A stretch of 64,000 nucleotides of DNA from Roseiarcus sp963732155 (GCA_963732155.1 CAVSYB010000013.1:248001-312000); one strand, 5' to 3'. Positions 9,441 to 18,186 are shown, counted from the first letter of the stretch. A program made the numbers and translations. The notes: generated by a model from the sequence alone, not told the origin.

Positions 9441-9951
9441 AGACGATCCTCGGAGGCGCGACGATGACCCGGCGCGCCGATTATCCAACGTCCAGCGCAC
9501 CGCGTCGAGAGACAAAGCAGCGCCCCGATCGTCTCGGCTTGGGCTCCATGGTCGATCGTCGCGCAACGCCAATGGCGTCAAGGACGCGCACTCGATTGGC
9601 CGTTTGGGCGGCGGCCCACTGGCGTGGATCGCCTCGCCTCGGCTTCCAGCGCGGCGGTTTCTTTCGGGAAGGCCGTTGCTCCTGGCGCGACCAACGATCG
9701 GCTCGATGGCGCGGCGCCATCGAGCCGCCGCTTGATCCTCGACGTTCGTTGGCCCGGAGCCTACGGCAGACCGACGTCGGGAGCCCGACGGCCGCGCTCG
9801 CCAGATTCTTGCCGAGCCGAACCATGGCGCTGGAAGGTCGAAACGGCGACCAGCTTCATCTGCTCAACCCCGCGCGGAGGCGGGAAGCCATCGGAGACAA
9901 TCCTCGCCGCCGCCGGCAGGCTCCCGCGCCGTCGATCGAGGCGTCCGCGGC
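9441..9951. other. intergenic region with a 27-base palindrome
   Basis: 511 bases between the secreted-lectin stop and the LptE-lectin start, both on the minus strand. No credible gene is seen. It holds a perfect dyad: GGCTCGATGGCGC (9700-9712), one centre base, and its complement (9714-9726). This could be a terminator-like hairpin for the upstream lectin gene or a protein-binding site. The promoter for the 9440 gene should lie at its left end. Confidence 0.4.
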
Positions 9952-10383
9952 CTAGTATTTCCATTTCTGTTCGGCGCTGCCGTCGCAGTGCGACACCTGA
10001 ACCGGCGTGCCGTCGTCGGTCTTGCCGCCGGCCAGGCCGATGCACACCCCGTCCTTGCCGACCAGCGTGTCGCGCACCGCCTTCCATTGCTGCTCCTCGG
10101 CGCCGTCCTCGCACTCCCAGAGGTTGAGAACCGTGCCGTCGGCCGTGTTGCCCTCCGGGATGTCGATGCATCGGCCGTCCTTGCCGGTGATCAGGCCGTC
10201 CTTGATCGTCCATTGTTGCCCGGGAGCCCCGCTGCACGCACGGTAGTCGAGCGTCGTTCCGTCCTCCGTGACGCCGCCCGGGATGTCGAGGCACTTGTTG
10301 TCCTTGCCGCGTATTTCGCCCGCCTGGGCGGTCGCGGCCCAGCAGAACAGACAAAGAAAAGCCGCCCCGCCAAAATGTTTCAC
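9952..10383 (-). CDS. secreted single-domain ricin-type beta-trefoil lectin
   Basis: 143 residues from a GTG at 10383, chosen because GGAG lies eight bases upstream and the product then begins with a clean signal peptide (MKHFGGAAFLCLFCWAATAQA, cleavage after AQA). The mature protein is one ricin-B domain of three lobes. Each lobe has a C-[LI]-D/G-I/L-x-G pattern and a QxW end: GQQW, EQQW and EQKW. The third lobe ends the protein at KWKY. Such domains bind carbohydrate, here presumably in the periplasm or outside the cell. No enzyme domain is attached. It is the close relative of the lectin half of the 8550-9440 product. The divergent neighbour at 10719 is an RgpF-like polysaccharide gene. 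Confidence 0.85.
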   Translation of the reverse strand: MKHFGGAAFLCLFCWAATAQAGEIRGKDNKCLDIPGGVTEDGTTLDYRACSGAPGQQWTIKDGLITGKDGRCIDIPEGNTADGTVLNLWECEDGAEEQQWKAVRDTLVGKDGVCIGLAGGKTDDGTPVQVSHCDGSAEQKWKY

Positions 10384-10718
10384 GTCGTCGTCTCCATCCC
10401 GCATCGTTGGCGCGCTCAATATGGCACATCAGGCGCCGCAATCCAACCGCGCTCGAGTCCCCCGAAATCCCCGATCGGCCACGCCTCGCCGCGCGCCGCA
10501 AGCTCCGGCCCCGCCCGGATTCCCCGCCGCTGCGCGAGACGCATGAGAAAGCCCTCGGCGGGCATTGGCGAAGGCCGGGCGATCGCCTGAGTCGTGGCGG
10601 ACCCTGGCGAGCGAGCCGACTTGATTTCGTGGCTCGGGCAGTCCAACGGTGCTTCCGGCGAAGACAGGCCAGCGCGATCCACCGCCGCCTGTCGAAAAGG
10701 AAATGTGTCTTCGACAAA
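10384..10718. other. divergent intergenic region
   Basis: 335 bases between two divergent genes, so it should contain both promoters. Open frames here have no recognisable protein signal. I see no convincing promoter or operator. Confidence 0.3.
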
Positions 10719-11681
10719 ATGAAGAGAGCGTCAAGGAACAGATTTCAGAGCAAACGCGGACTTGCGGTGAGATCCTCGGCCTACGCCTGGCACGTCGCGC
10801 AAAAGCTGCTCAGTCTCACCGCGGGTCTGCTGTTCGTTTCCCCGCAGGGGCAGAAAATCCGCGGATGGCTCGCGCGAGGAGCGCCGCCCCAGCCCTGGCC
10901 GGCGTTGCGTCTGGCGATGGTCGTTCACGCCTATTATCCAGAATTGCTGCCCGAAATCCTTGCGTGCCGGTCGCTGCTGCCGAACGGGACGCCGCTGTTC
11001 GTCACGGTTCCCCCCGAAAAGCACGGCGAGGCGCAGCGGCGGCTGGAGGGGGTCGCGGATGTCCGCCTGTTCATAACCCCGAACCGCGGCCGGGATATCG
11101 CGCCTTTTCTCAGTTTGCTGAATGCGGGGATTCTGGAGCCGTTCGACGCGGCGCTCAAAATCCACACCAAACGAAGCCCGCACCTGCTGGATGGAAACAT
11201 CCGGCGCAAACTGCTTCTCCAGCTGCTCTGCGGCGAACCGCGCGCCGCACGCGCGACGGCGTCCTTGTTCGAGGATGCAGAGGTCGGCATGGTGGGCTGG
11301 GCGGCCAGTTATCGTGCCGCGCCGGGCTATTGGATGACCAACGAAGCCGCGGTGGCCTCGCTGGCGCGCCGGATGAACGCCGCAGATTCCGCGCGCCTGG
11401 GCTTTTTCGAAGGATCGATGTTCTGGTTCCGCCCGAGCGCGTTGGAGCCGCTTCGGCGGCTCAATCTCGCGCCGGAGGACTTCGAGGCGGAAGCGGGACA
11501 GACCGACGGCACTTTGCACCACGCCGTCGAACGATGCTTCACGATCGCCGCCTGGGCCGGCGGCTTCACCGTCCGCAACTTGCGGGGCCGGCTGTTAGTC
11601 GGCGGCGATGTCGCCCGGAACCGGCCCGAGTTCATTTCCCCAACCGTCGCGGAGCGCGCGCCAGATCACCTTGCGGGTTGA
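10719..11681 (+). CDS. RgpF-like rhamnan synthesis protein
   Basis: About 320 residues from ATG 10719. The core reads AMVVHAYYPELLPEILACRS, FVTVPPEKH, ITPNRGRDIAPFLSLL, ALKIHTKRSPH and FEGSMFWFRPSALEPL. This is the RgpF family, found in enzymes that build rhamnose-glucose polysaccharides and rhamnans. The GRDIxPF and KxHTK motifs are its hallmarks. The frame is open further upstream to 10407 but that part is composition-only; the true start may be slightly downstream at a GTG. It overlaps the 3-prime end of the convergent GT2 gene by 87 bases. Proximity to rfbA and rfbB supports a role in a dTDP-rhamnose-derived glycan. Confidence 0.85.
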   Translation: MKRASRNRFQSKRGLAVRSSAYAWHVAQKLLSLTAGLLFVSPQGQKIRGWLARGAPPQPWPALRLAMVVHAYYPELLPEILACRSLLPNGTPLFVTVPPEKHGEAQRRLEGVADVRLFITPNRGRDIAPFLSLLNAGILEPFDAALKIHTKRSPHLLDGNIRRKLLLQLLCGEPRAARATASLFEDAEVGMVGWAASYRAAPGYWMTNEAAVASLARRMNAADSARLGFFEGSMFWFRPSALEPLRRLNLAPEDFEAEAGQTDGTLHHAVERCFTIAAWAGGFTVRNLRGRLLVGGDVARNRPEFISPTVAERAPDHLAG

Positions 11682-12509
11682 CGCGGCGAACCCGCGCGCG
11701 AACAACAAGAGCCCGGTCTGCGCCAGCAGCGTGAACGCAAAGCGCGCCTTCCACCTTGCCGGAATATAGGACAGTCGCATGCAGTCGACCGCGTTGCGCA
11801 GGTAAAGATAGGTTCGCGCTTCCGACTGGCGCAGGATCTGCGGCGACGAACGCCGGTCGTCGGTCTCCGCCGCGCCCCAACGATGGACCATGCGAATGTC
11901 CTCCGCGACCAGGCAGCAATAACCGGATCGCCAGGCGCGGAAGCCCCATTCCACGTCGATCGCGCCGACGAAATAATCGCTGCGGAACGGGCCGACGACC
12001 CGCCACGCCGCCAGCGATATGAGCGAGCCGGAGGTCGGCGCGAAATCGACCGTTCCCGCTTCGCGATTACGCCAGAAATAGCGCAACGGGCGATAATTTC
12101 CGGCCGCCGGCGGGACCAGCAGCGGCCCCAGCACGGCGGGGCGGACGCCCTGGCGCTCGAAGGCTGAAAACCGTCCCGACAACGCGCCGGCGAGGCCCGG
12201 CTCGGGCGCGCTGTCCTGATCGAACAGCAGGATACGAGCGAAGCCCTCTAAATCCGCCGCCTCGCAAACCGCGTTCAGCGCCGCGCCCAGCCCGATATTG
12301 GCGGGGGAACGGATCACCCGGGCGTTCGCCAGACCGGCGATCTGCCCTTCGACGACGCCTTCCAACGGTCCGTTGGCGAACAGCAACAGACGCCGCCCCT
12401 GCCGATCGAGGGCGCGCAACAGCCCGGCCAACTGCGCGGCGTCGGGATGGTAAAGCACGATCGCCGCCGGAACCGGGCGAGACTCGGTTTCTCCGGCGCG
12501 GACGTCCAT
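11595..12509 (-). CDS. family 2 glycosyltransferase (rhamnosyltransferase-like)
   Basis: 304 residues from ATG 12509, preceded by AGGAGG eleven bases upstream. Motifs are VPAAIVLYHPD at the N-terminus, SPANIGLGAALN for nucleotide binding, LLFDQDSAPEPG with the DQD metal site, and SGSLISLAAWRVVGPFRSDYFVGAIDVEWGFR cut into the acceptor region. FDQDS and the DVEW-type motif are typical of rhamnosyl- and O-antigen transferases. A hydrophobic segment near residues 268-285 may anchor it to the membrane. It converges on the RgpF-like gene, with an 87-base tail overlap, and likely works in the same glycan pathway. Confidence 0.85.
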   Translation of the reverse strand: MDVRAGETESRPVPAAIVLYHPDAAQLAGLLRALDRQGRRLLLFANGPLEGVVEGQIAGLANARVIRSPANIGLGAALNAVCEAADLEGFARILLFDQDSAPEPGLAGALSGRFSAFERQGVRPAVLGPLLVPPAAGNYRPLRYFWRNREAGTVDFAPTSGSLISLAAWRVVGPFRSDYFVGAIDVEWGFRAWRSGYCCLVAEDIRMVHRWGAAETDDRRSSPQILRQSEARTYLYLRNAVDCMRLSYIPARWKARFAFTLLAQTGLLLFARGFAASTRKVIWRALRDGWGNELGPVPGDIAAD

Positions 12510-12720
12510 GGCGACGATCGCCTCCTGCTCGACGGCCACCCGCGCCCGGTCCCCCGCCTCGCGCCGCTTCTTCGCGCGCCGATGGCTCCGATCAGATTAT
12601 GCCGCGATTCCGCCGACGTCTACGCTTAGCGGCCGCCCGAACCCGGCCGAGCGCGATCGCCTCGGGGAGCCGCCCCGAAATTCAATCGACAATGGGCCGC
12701 GGCAGACCTATGTTCAACCA

Positions 12721-12730
12721 GTCGATCGAC
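12721..12730. promoter_or_regulatory. possible toxin-antitoxin operator palindrome
   Basis: GTCGATCGAC is a perfect 10-base palindrome, 21 bases upstream of the antitoxin ATG. Phd-type antitoxins usually repress their own operon at short palindromes, so this is a candidate site. The sequence is short enough to occur by chance in GC-rich DNA. Confidence 0.3.
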
Positions 12731-12751
12731 TAGACTGATGGGGTTGATGAG

Positions 12752-12994
12752 ATGAAAGAGGTCGGAGCGTTCGAGGCGAAAACCAGGTTCGGGCTCTTGC
12801 TCGACTGGGTCGAAGCCGGCGAGGAGGTCGTCATCACGCGGCGCGGCAGGGTCGTCGCGCGTCTCGTGGCTCCCGCGGGAGCGGTCGATCGTGAGGCCGG
12901 CGTCGAGGCGGCGGCGCGCATTCGGGCGCGACGGCGCGGGGTCACGCTGGGCGGCCTCGAGCTCAAGGACCTCGTCATTGAGGGGCGCCGGTGA
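12752..12994 (+). CDS. Phd/YefM-family antitoxin
   Basis: 80 residues. The first half, MKEVGAFEAKTRFGLLLDWV then EAGEEVVITRRGRVVARLV, is the Phd/YefM DNA-binding fold (beta-helix with the GEEVVITRRGRPVARLV strand). The C-terminal half is Arg-rich and would wrap the toxin. It binds and neutralises the downstream PIN-domain toxin and represses the operon. The stop codon overlaps the toxin start (GTGA, 12991-12994), a classic translational coupling. Confidence 0.9.
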   Translation: MKEVGAFEAKTRFGLLLDWVEAGEEVVITRRGRVVARLVAPAGAVDREAGVEAAARIRARRRGVTLGGLELKDLVIEGRR

Positions 12995-13404
12995 GGCTGG
13001 TCATCGACGCCTCATTGACGATGACCTGGTATTTCGAGGACGAAGCGACGCCGGCGACCGAAGAACTGCTCGACACGGTCGCGCGAACCGGAGCGGTCGT
13101 GCCGCCCCTCTGGCGGCTTGAAGTGGCGAACGGGCTTCAGTCGGCAATCCGTCGCAAGCGCATCGACGCCGCCTATCGCGACGCGTCGATCGCCGATCTC
13201 GGCCGCCTGCCGATCGCCGTCGATCCCGAAACGGACGCCCATATCTGGACGACGACGCTGTTCTTGTCCGATCGGCATAGGCTGACGATCTACGACGCCT
13301 GCTATCTGGAGCTCGCTCAACGACGAAACCTGCCGCTGGCGACGCTCGACCACCAATTGCGCGCCGCCGGCGAAGCGCTTGGACTGTCGCTCCTTGGGAG
13401 ATGA
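12991..13404 (+). CDS. VapC-type PIN-domain toxin ribonuclease
   Basis: 137 residues from a GTG at 12991 overlapping the antitoxin stop by four bases. Conserved acidic residues of the PIN fold are visible: Asp in VIDASL near residue 6, Glu in RLEVANGL near 43, Asp in TIYDACYLELA near 99 and Asp in ATLDHQL near 119. These coordinate Mg2+ for RNA cleavage; relatives cut tRNA or rRNA. All active-site residues are present, so the toxin looks intact. The pair stands alone between a glycosyltransferase and a repeat-rich stretch. Confidence 0.9.
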   Translation: MRLVIDASLTMTWYFEDEATPATEELLDTVARTGAVVPPLWRLEVANGLQSAIRRKRIDAAYRDASIADLGRLPIAVDPETDAHIWTTTLFLSDRHRLTIYDACYLELAQRRNLPLATLDHQLRAAGEALGLSLLGR

Positions 13405-13539
13405 AATTGAGATGGCGCTCGCCGGGCGCGTCTTGAACGCGGGGATCGACGATCATCCTCGCGGCGAGGCCGGCGAGGGCGGGAAGAGCCGCCGGAACGT
13501 TTATTCGAGCAAGAAGGCGATCACCGAGACGTCGAAGCT

Positions 13540-13740
13540 GGCCATCGCGGCTCCGTCGTCCAACGATGAAGATCGGGCAATGCGCATCACATCCGGTAAC
13601 CCGTAACCCCCAGAACGTCTCGGGCGTGCCAAAAGAAATCGATCACCTCTTGCAGCGCGTCGGCGCGATCGGTTACGGGGTTACGGGGACGTGATACGCA
13701 TTCCCCGATCTTCATCGTGAACCACGGAGCCGCGATGGCC
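13540..13740. repeat. imperfect inverted repeat pair, about 70 bases per arm
   Basis: 13540-13610 and the reverse complement of 13673-13740 align over about 70 bases with one indel and a handful of substitutions. Both start GGCCATCGCGGCTCCGT, then share ACGATGAAGATCGGG, AATGCG-ATCAC and a GTAACCC-rich end. The spacer is 62 bases. This could be a miniature mobile element or two copies of a family repeat that inserted head to head. Confidence 0.65.
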
Positions 13741-13932
13741 GGCTTCGTCGTTCGCCGACGACAACTCGGCCGATGCGGAAATTTTCCCGCCTGCAAGCGC
13801 CTGAAAAGACGCGATCGGGGGCGGAAATGCTTAACTGCGTCCGGCGCGTCCTCCCGCCTGCCGCGTCGCTCCGCTTATAGGTTCAAAGCCGTCGCGCTTC
13901 GCGCGACACCCCCTCATCTGGCCGGCTTCGCC

Positions 13933-13964
13933 GGCCATCTTCCCCCGCAAGGGGGAAGATGGCC
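13933..13964. terminator. strong GC hairpin, Rhizobiales-type palindromic repeat
   Basis: Perfect 14-base arms GGCCATCTTCCCCC and complement around a GCAA loop. A smaller dyad CCGGCTTCGCCGG lies beside it. Similar palindromic units are scattered through Rhizobiales genomes. Here it begins eight bases after the dipeptidase stop on the minus strand and so may also serve as its terminator. Confidence 0.65.
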
Positions 13965-13972
13965 TCAACCCC

Positions 13973-15160
13973 TCACGCCCCCGGGTAATCCTCGATCCGC
14001 CCCAGCGCCGGCCCGCGCTCGGCCCGCAGGCGTTCGCCGACCCGTTCGACCTGCCGCATCGCGCGCAGGAAATTGCGCGAGGCGAGCTTGGCCAGCGCGC
14101 CTTGCGTAAAGCCGCGGCGGATCAGTTCGGCGAACAGGTGGGGAAAGCGGCCGACGTGCTCGAGGCCGAGCGGCTGCGCGCCGCCGAAAAAGTCCGACCC
14201 GATCCCGACGTGGTCGACGCCGGCCGTCTCGACGAGATAGACGATATGGTCGGCGAGCTCCTCCAGCGTCGCGCGCGGCGCCGGCCCGTGTTGGGCCTCC
14301 TGTTCGGTGAGCGCGGCCTTGGGATCGGCGACCAGCGGCGCCTTGCCGTAGCGGTCGCGCGAGCGCGCCAGCCAGTCGCGCAGCTTCTGCGAAATGAAGC
14401 CCGGCACGAAGGTCGCCATCACCAGCCCGCCATTGTCCTTCAGGCGGCGCAGCACGTCGTCCGGCGCATTGCGCGGATGATCGCACAGCGCGAAGGCGTT
14501 GGAGTGCGACAGCACGATCGGCGCCTCGGTCACGTCGAGCGCGCGCCGCATCGCGTCGTGCGAGACATGCGCGCAATCGACGATCACGCCGAGCCGGTTG
14601 AGTTCGCCGACCACCGCGCGGCCGAACGCGTTGAGGCCGCCGGCGCGCGGCGCGTCGGTCGCCGAATCGACCCAGTCGAGGCTCTCGTTGTGGCACAGCG
14701 TCATCAGCCTGACGCCCGCCGCCCGCCAGATGCGCAACGGGGCGAGCGCGTTCTCCAGGCCGACGCCGCCCTCGACCGCGATGAACGAGGCGATCTTGCC
14801 CGCCCGCCGCGCCCTGGCGACGTCGCCGGCGCGGCGCGCGGCGAGGAACACGTCGGGATAGGCGTCCTCGAGGCGGCGGATGAGGTCGATCTGCTCGAGC
14901 GCCGTGCGCGCCGGATGGGGCGCGCTTGTCGGCTGGAACGCCGCCCAGAATTGCGCGCCGACCAGGCCTTCGCGCAGCCGCGGAATGTCGGTGTCGCCCC
15001 TGTCGTGCGGGCGCCGCAGGTCATAGGCGGCGACGTCGCCGCGCGCCTGCGCGTCGATGCGGATCACCCAGGGGAGATCGTTATGGCCGTCGACGAGGGG
15101 AACCCGTTCGAGGAGCGCGCGCGCCTGCGCCAAAGCCTTGTCGTGTCGCATCCCCGTCAT
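13973..15160 (-). CDS. membrane dipeptidase, peptidase family M19
   Basis: 395 residues (392 if the ATG at 15151 is used). A zinc-dependent hydrolase of dipeptides, of the renal dipeptidase family. The metal ligands begin with VDGHNDLPW near residue 24, the bridging Glu is in FIAVEGGVGLEN, and HVSHDAMRRAL and VLSHSNAFALCDHPRN carry the second-site histidines. GIGSDFFGG near the C-terminus holds the conserved Asp. No signal peptide is visible, so this bacterial form is probably cytoplasmic. Substrates in bacteria include D-amino-acid-containing dipeptides. Length and motifs are complete. Confidence 0.92.
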   Translation of the reverse strand: MTGMRHDKALAQARALLERVPLVDGHNDLPWVIRIDAQARGDVAAYDLRRPHDRGDTDIPRLREGLVGAQFWAAFQPTSAPHPARTALEQIDLIRRLEDAYPDVFLAARRAGDVARARRAGKIASFIAVEGGVGLENALAPLRIWRAAGVRLMTLCHNESLDWVDSATDAPRAGGLNAFGRAVVGELNRLGVIVDCAHVSHDAMRRALDVTEAPIVLSHSNAFALCDHPRNAPDDVLRRLKDNGGLVMATFVPGFISQKLRDWLARSRDRYGKAPLVADPKAALTEQEAQHGPAPRATLEELADHIVYLVETAGVDHVGIGSDFFGGAQPLGLEHVGRFPHLFAELIRRGFTQGALAKLASRNFLRAMRQVERVGERLRAERGPALGRIEDYPGA

Positions 15161-15336
15161 AACCCCCGATCACATTCATCGGCCCGACACAATCATCATT
15201 CCGGGGCCGGCGCCAAGGGTCGTCGCGGGCGATCTTTGCGTCGGCGTCGCGGCCGCCGATTTCCCGCCGGGGCGTTGCCGGGGTCGGCGAAGCGCCATAG
15301 AAGGCGTCTGGCGTCATTTCAACCCAAGGGCGATCG

Positions 15337-16683
15337 ATGCGCATCGCGGTGATCGGCACGGGCTATGTCGGGCTTGTGAGCGGGGCGTGTCTTTCCGACT
15401 TCGGCCATAGCGTCGTGTGCATCGACACCGACGCGGCGAAGATCGCGGCGCTGCGGCGCGCCGACATTCCGATCTTCGAGCCGGGCCTCGGCGAGATCGT
15501 CGCCGGCAATGTCGGCGCGGGCCGGCTTTCCTTCACCACCGATCTTGGCGAGGGCGCGCGCGGCGCGCAGGCGATCTTCATCGCGGTGGGCACCCCGACC
15601 CTGCCTGGCGAAGACCGCGCCGACCTCAGCGATGTCTACGAGGCGGCGCGGCAGATCGCGACGGTCCTCGACGGTTATGCGGTGATCGTCACGAAATCGA
15701 CGGTGCCGGTCGGCGCCGGCGACGAGATCGAGCGGATCATCGCCGCGGCGGCGCCGTCGGCGCGGTTTTCGGTGGTCTCCAATCCCGAATTCCTGCGCGA
15801 GGGCTCGGCGATCAAGGACTTCAAGCTGCCCGACCGCATCGTCGTCGGCGTCGAGGACGATCAGGCGCGCCAGGTGATGAGCGAAATCTACCGGCCGTTC
15901 TATCTCAATCAGGGCCCGGTGATGTTCACCGGCCGGCGCACCGCCGAACTCATCAAATATTCGGCCAACGCCTATCTCGCGATGAAGGTGACGTTCATCA
16001 ACGAGATCAGCAATCTGTGCGAGCGGGTCGGCGCCGACGTGCAGGATGTGGCGCGCGGCATCGGTCTCGACAACCGCATCGGCCGGAAATTCCTGAACGC
16101 CGGGCCCGGCTTTGGCGGCTCGTGCTTTCCCAAGGACATGCTGGCGCTGGCGACGACGGCGCGCGACGCTGAGGCGCCGTTGCGCATCATCGAAACGGTG
16201 ATGGACGTCAACGAGAAGCGCCAGGCCGCGATGGCCGAAAAGATCATCCGGGCGTGCGGCGGCGCGATCGCGGGCAAGACGATCGCCGTTCTCGGCCTGA
16301 CCTTCAAGCCGAACACCGACGACATGCGCAGCGCGCCGAGCCTGGTGATCGTGCCCGCGTTGCAGGCGGCCGGCGCAACAGTCGTGGCGTTCGATCCGAA
16401 GGGCGGCAAGTCGGCGCACGAGCTGCTGCCCGGCGTCGCCTTCGCGCAAGGACCCTATGAATGCGTCGCGGGGGCCGACGCCCTGGTCATCATCACCGAA
16501 TGGGAGGCGTTTCGCGCGCTCGATCTGCCGCGCGTGAAAGCTTCCATGCGCCGACCGATCGTCATCGATCTCCGGAACATCTATCGTCCCGACGAGATGG
16601 CGGCGCTCGGCTTCACCTATGAAAGCGTCGGACGCGGCGCGCGCAAACCGCCGACGGCGCCCGAACGAGCCGCGCCGACCTGA
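15337..16683 (+). CDS. ugd: UDP-glucose 6-dehydrogenase
   Basis: 448 residues. Oxidises UDP-glucose to UDP-glucuronate with two NAD+, supplying uronic acids for surface polysaccharide. The Rossmann motif IGTGYVGLVSGACL opens the protein; VGTPTLPGEDRADLS, TKSTVPVGAGD and SNPEFLREGSAIKDF follow. The catalytic cysteine is in GPGFGGSCFPKDMLAL (Cys near residue 263). The C-terminal substrate domain contains VLGLTFKPNTDDMRSAPS. It has the family length and an intact active site. It probably feeds the polysaccharide locus to its left. A short purine-poor leader precedes ATG 15337. Confidence 0.96.
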   Translation: MRIAVIGTGYVGLVSGACLSDFGHSVVCIDTDAAKIAALRRADIPIFEPGLGEIVAGNVGAGRLSFTTDLGEGARGAQAIFIAVGTPTLPGEDRADLSDVYEAARQIATVLDGYAVIVTKSTVPVGAGDEIERIIAAAAPSARFSVVSNPEFLREGSAIKDFKLPDRIVVGVEDDQARQVMSEIYRPFYLNQGPVMFTGRRTAELIKYSANAYLAMKVTFINEISNLCERVGADVQDVARGIGLDNRIGRKFLNAGPGFGGSCFPKDMLALATTARDAEAPLRIIETVMDVNEKRQAAMAEKIIRACGGAIAGKTIAVLGLTFKPNTDDMRSAPSLVIVPALQAAGATVVAFDPKGGKSAHELLPGVAFAQGPYECVAGADALVIITEWEAFRALDLPRVKASMRRPIVIDLRNIYRPDEMAALGFTYESVGRGARKPPTAPERAAPT

Positions 16684-16743
16684 AGCCGCTCTCTTGTGCG
16701 CGGGCGGGGTCGGCGGCGAGGGCGCGGATCGTCCGCGCCGGAC

Positions 16744-17742
16744 TCACTCGCCGGCGGGCGCCTCGTCGGGATGGGCCGGCTGCTCCGGCGCGCCGGAGCC
16801 CTGAGCGTCCTGCGGGCCATCGAAGCTGAAATTCGGGCGGATGCGCCGCCGGCGCCCGCGCGAGGGATAGCGCGGCGCCGCCTCCATGTTTTCGATCGGC
16901 GCTCCGCCGCCGGACGCCGCCTCGGTCTCGGTCGGCTGCGCCCCGTCGGCATAATTGGCGCGATTCGAGAATTGCGCATCCTCGCCGTCCGGCGCCGCGC
17001 CGCCGCGCGCCGGCGCGGTGATGAAAGAGGGCAGCGCGCCGGCGAGCCCCGGCTCGCTGGGAACGGCGGTCTCGCGAGGCGGGTTGGCCTCGCGATAGGG
17101 GCGGAAGTCGCGCGGCCGATTGTCGCGCGGGAAGCGATTGTCCCGCGAATCGCGATTGTCGCGCGAAGGCTCCTGGCGATCCTGATAGGGCCGGTTGTCG
17201 CGCGGTCCGCGGTCCTGCGGCCGATTGTGCGAGCGGTCCGGCCGTCCCTGATAGCCGCGATCGCCTTGCGGCTGGCGATCGCTGTCGTAAGGCCCGCGGT
17301 CCTGGAACGGCTGCGCCTGCGGTTGCGCCGGGATCGGCGCGGCGAAAGTCGGCTGGGGCTGATAGGGCGCCGGCGCCCGCTCGGCGGGCGAGGCGAAGCG
17401 GTCAGACAATCCCCCGCCGTCGTCCTCGTCGTCCAAATCCTCGCCTTCGCCGTCGCCGGCCGGCCGCGAGGCGCCGTTCTGCTGCTGCAATTGCGCCGCC
17501 TGCGCCGAGGCGATCAGGCGAAAGTAGTGTTCGGCGTGCTGGAGATAGTTTTCCGCCGCGACCGGGTCGCCGTTGGTGTGGGCGTCCCGCGCCAGCTGCA
17601 GATATTTTTCCGCGACGTGATGGGCGTTGCCGCGGATTTTCACGTCCGGCCCGTTCGACTCGTAGGAACGCGTCAGCGGATTGGGTCCGCGGCGATTGTT
17701 GCTGGGACGACCGCGCATGCGCTTGTTCTGACCAGGTCTCAT
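16744..17742 (-). CDS. DUF4167 family protein
   Basis: 332 residues from ATG 17742, chosen because AGGGA lies six bases upstream; ATG 17748 is the alternative. The conserved block is at the N-terminus: MRPGQNKRMRGRPSNNRRGP, then YESNGPDVKIRGNAHHVAEK and GDPVAAENYLQHAEHYFRLI. This is DUF4167, an alphaproteobacterial family of unknown function. The remainder is low-complexity, rich in Arg, Asp, Pro and Gln, and likely disordered. It may bind RNA, judging by the basic N-terminus, but that is inference. In Rhizobiales it commonly follows prmC, as here on the same strand. Confidence 0.9.
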   Translation of the reverse strand: MRPGQNKRMRGRPSNNRRGPNPLTRSYESNGPDVKIRGNAHHVAEKYLQLARDAHTNGDPVAAENYLQHAEHYFRLIASAQAAQLQQQNGASRPAGDGEGEDLDDEDDGGGLSDRFASPAERAPAPYQPQPTFAAPIPAQPQAQPFQDRGPYDSDRQPQGDRGYQGRPDRSHNRPQDRGPRDNRPYQDRQEPSRDNRDSRDNRFPRDNRPRDFRPYREANPPRETAVPSEPGLAGALPSFITAPARGGAAPDGEDAQFSNRANYADGAQPTETEAASGGGAPIENMEAAPRYPSRGRRRRIRPNFSFDGPQDAQGSGAPEQPAHPDEAPAGE

Positions 17743-17748
17743 TGACAT

Positions 17749-18186
17749 TCCCTAAACTCTCGAAGGCTCCGAATTTTGGCCGATGTTTGAACCTTCAGAG
17801 GTCCTTGCTTTGTGCAGATAACCGGCGCATCCCGCGCGCTCGCGGCGGCGTTCCGACGAACGCCAGGACAAAGCGGGGCGCTGGCCGGCGGCCCCGATCC
17901 CAATGATCCATCCGCGCCCGAAGACGCGCGATCACGTGCTGACTTCCGACCGCGATCAACGACGCCTGCGCCAATCAGACGCCTCATGGTCGAATGATAG
18001 TCTCGCGGCTAAAGTCTCTCCGCTTGTCGTCAATCTGAGACGGCCGATGATGCGGGCGAACCCCGGAGCCGAACTCCACAGGCCGCTACGCAACTTTCGC
18101 CCGGACAACGACGCGAAGACGATTCTATTTATAAAATAGTCTTTTTTTCGCTTCCCGCCAAGAGGCATTCTTGCGGCGAGGCCCAT
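17749..18186. other. intergenic region upstream of the DUF4167 gene
   Basis: 438 bases between prmC and the DUF4167 gene. No gene seen. An AT-only hairpin CTATTT/AAATAG (18125-18139) followed by seven T residues (18142-18148) looks like a weak plus-strand terminator, but no plus-strand gene precedes it. The minus-strand promoter for the DUF4167 gene should lie here. Confidence 0.35.

Larger units (their letters stand above)
13405..13972. other. repeat-rich intergenic region
   Basis: 568 bases with no convincing gene. It contains a pair of about 70-base inverted repeats (13540-13610 and 13673-13740) and a 14-base-pair hairpin at 13933-13964, listed separately. Short open frames across the repeats read the same peptide from both copies but match nothing I know. 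Confidence 0.5.

Noticed and set aside
13379..13606. 75-codon frame after the PIN toxin
   Set aside because: No ribosome site or homology; it reads through the inverted repeat.
18121..18148. rho-independent terminator
   Set aside because: The AT-only stem is weak and no plus-strand gene precedes it; kept only as a note.
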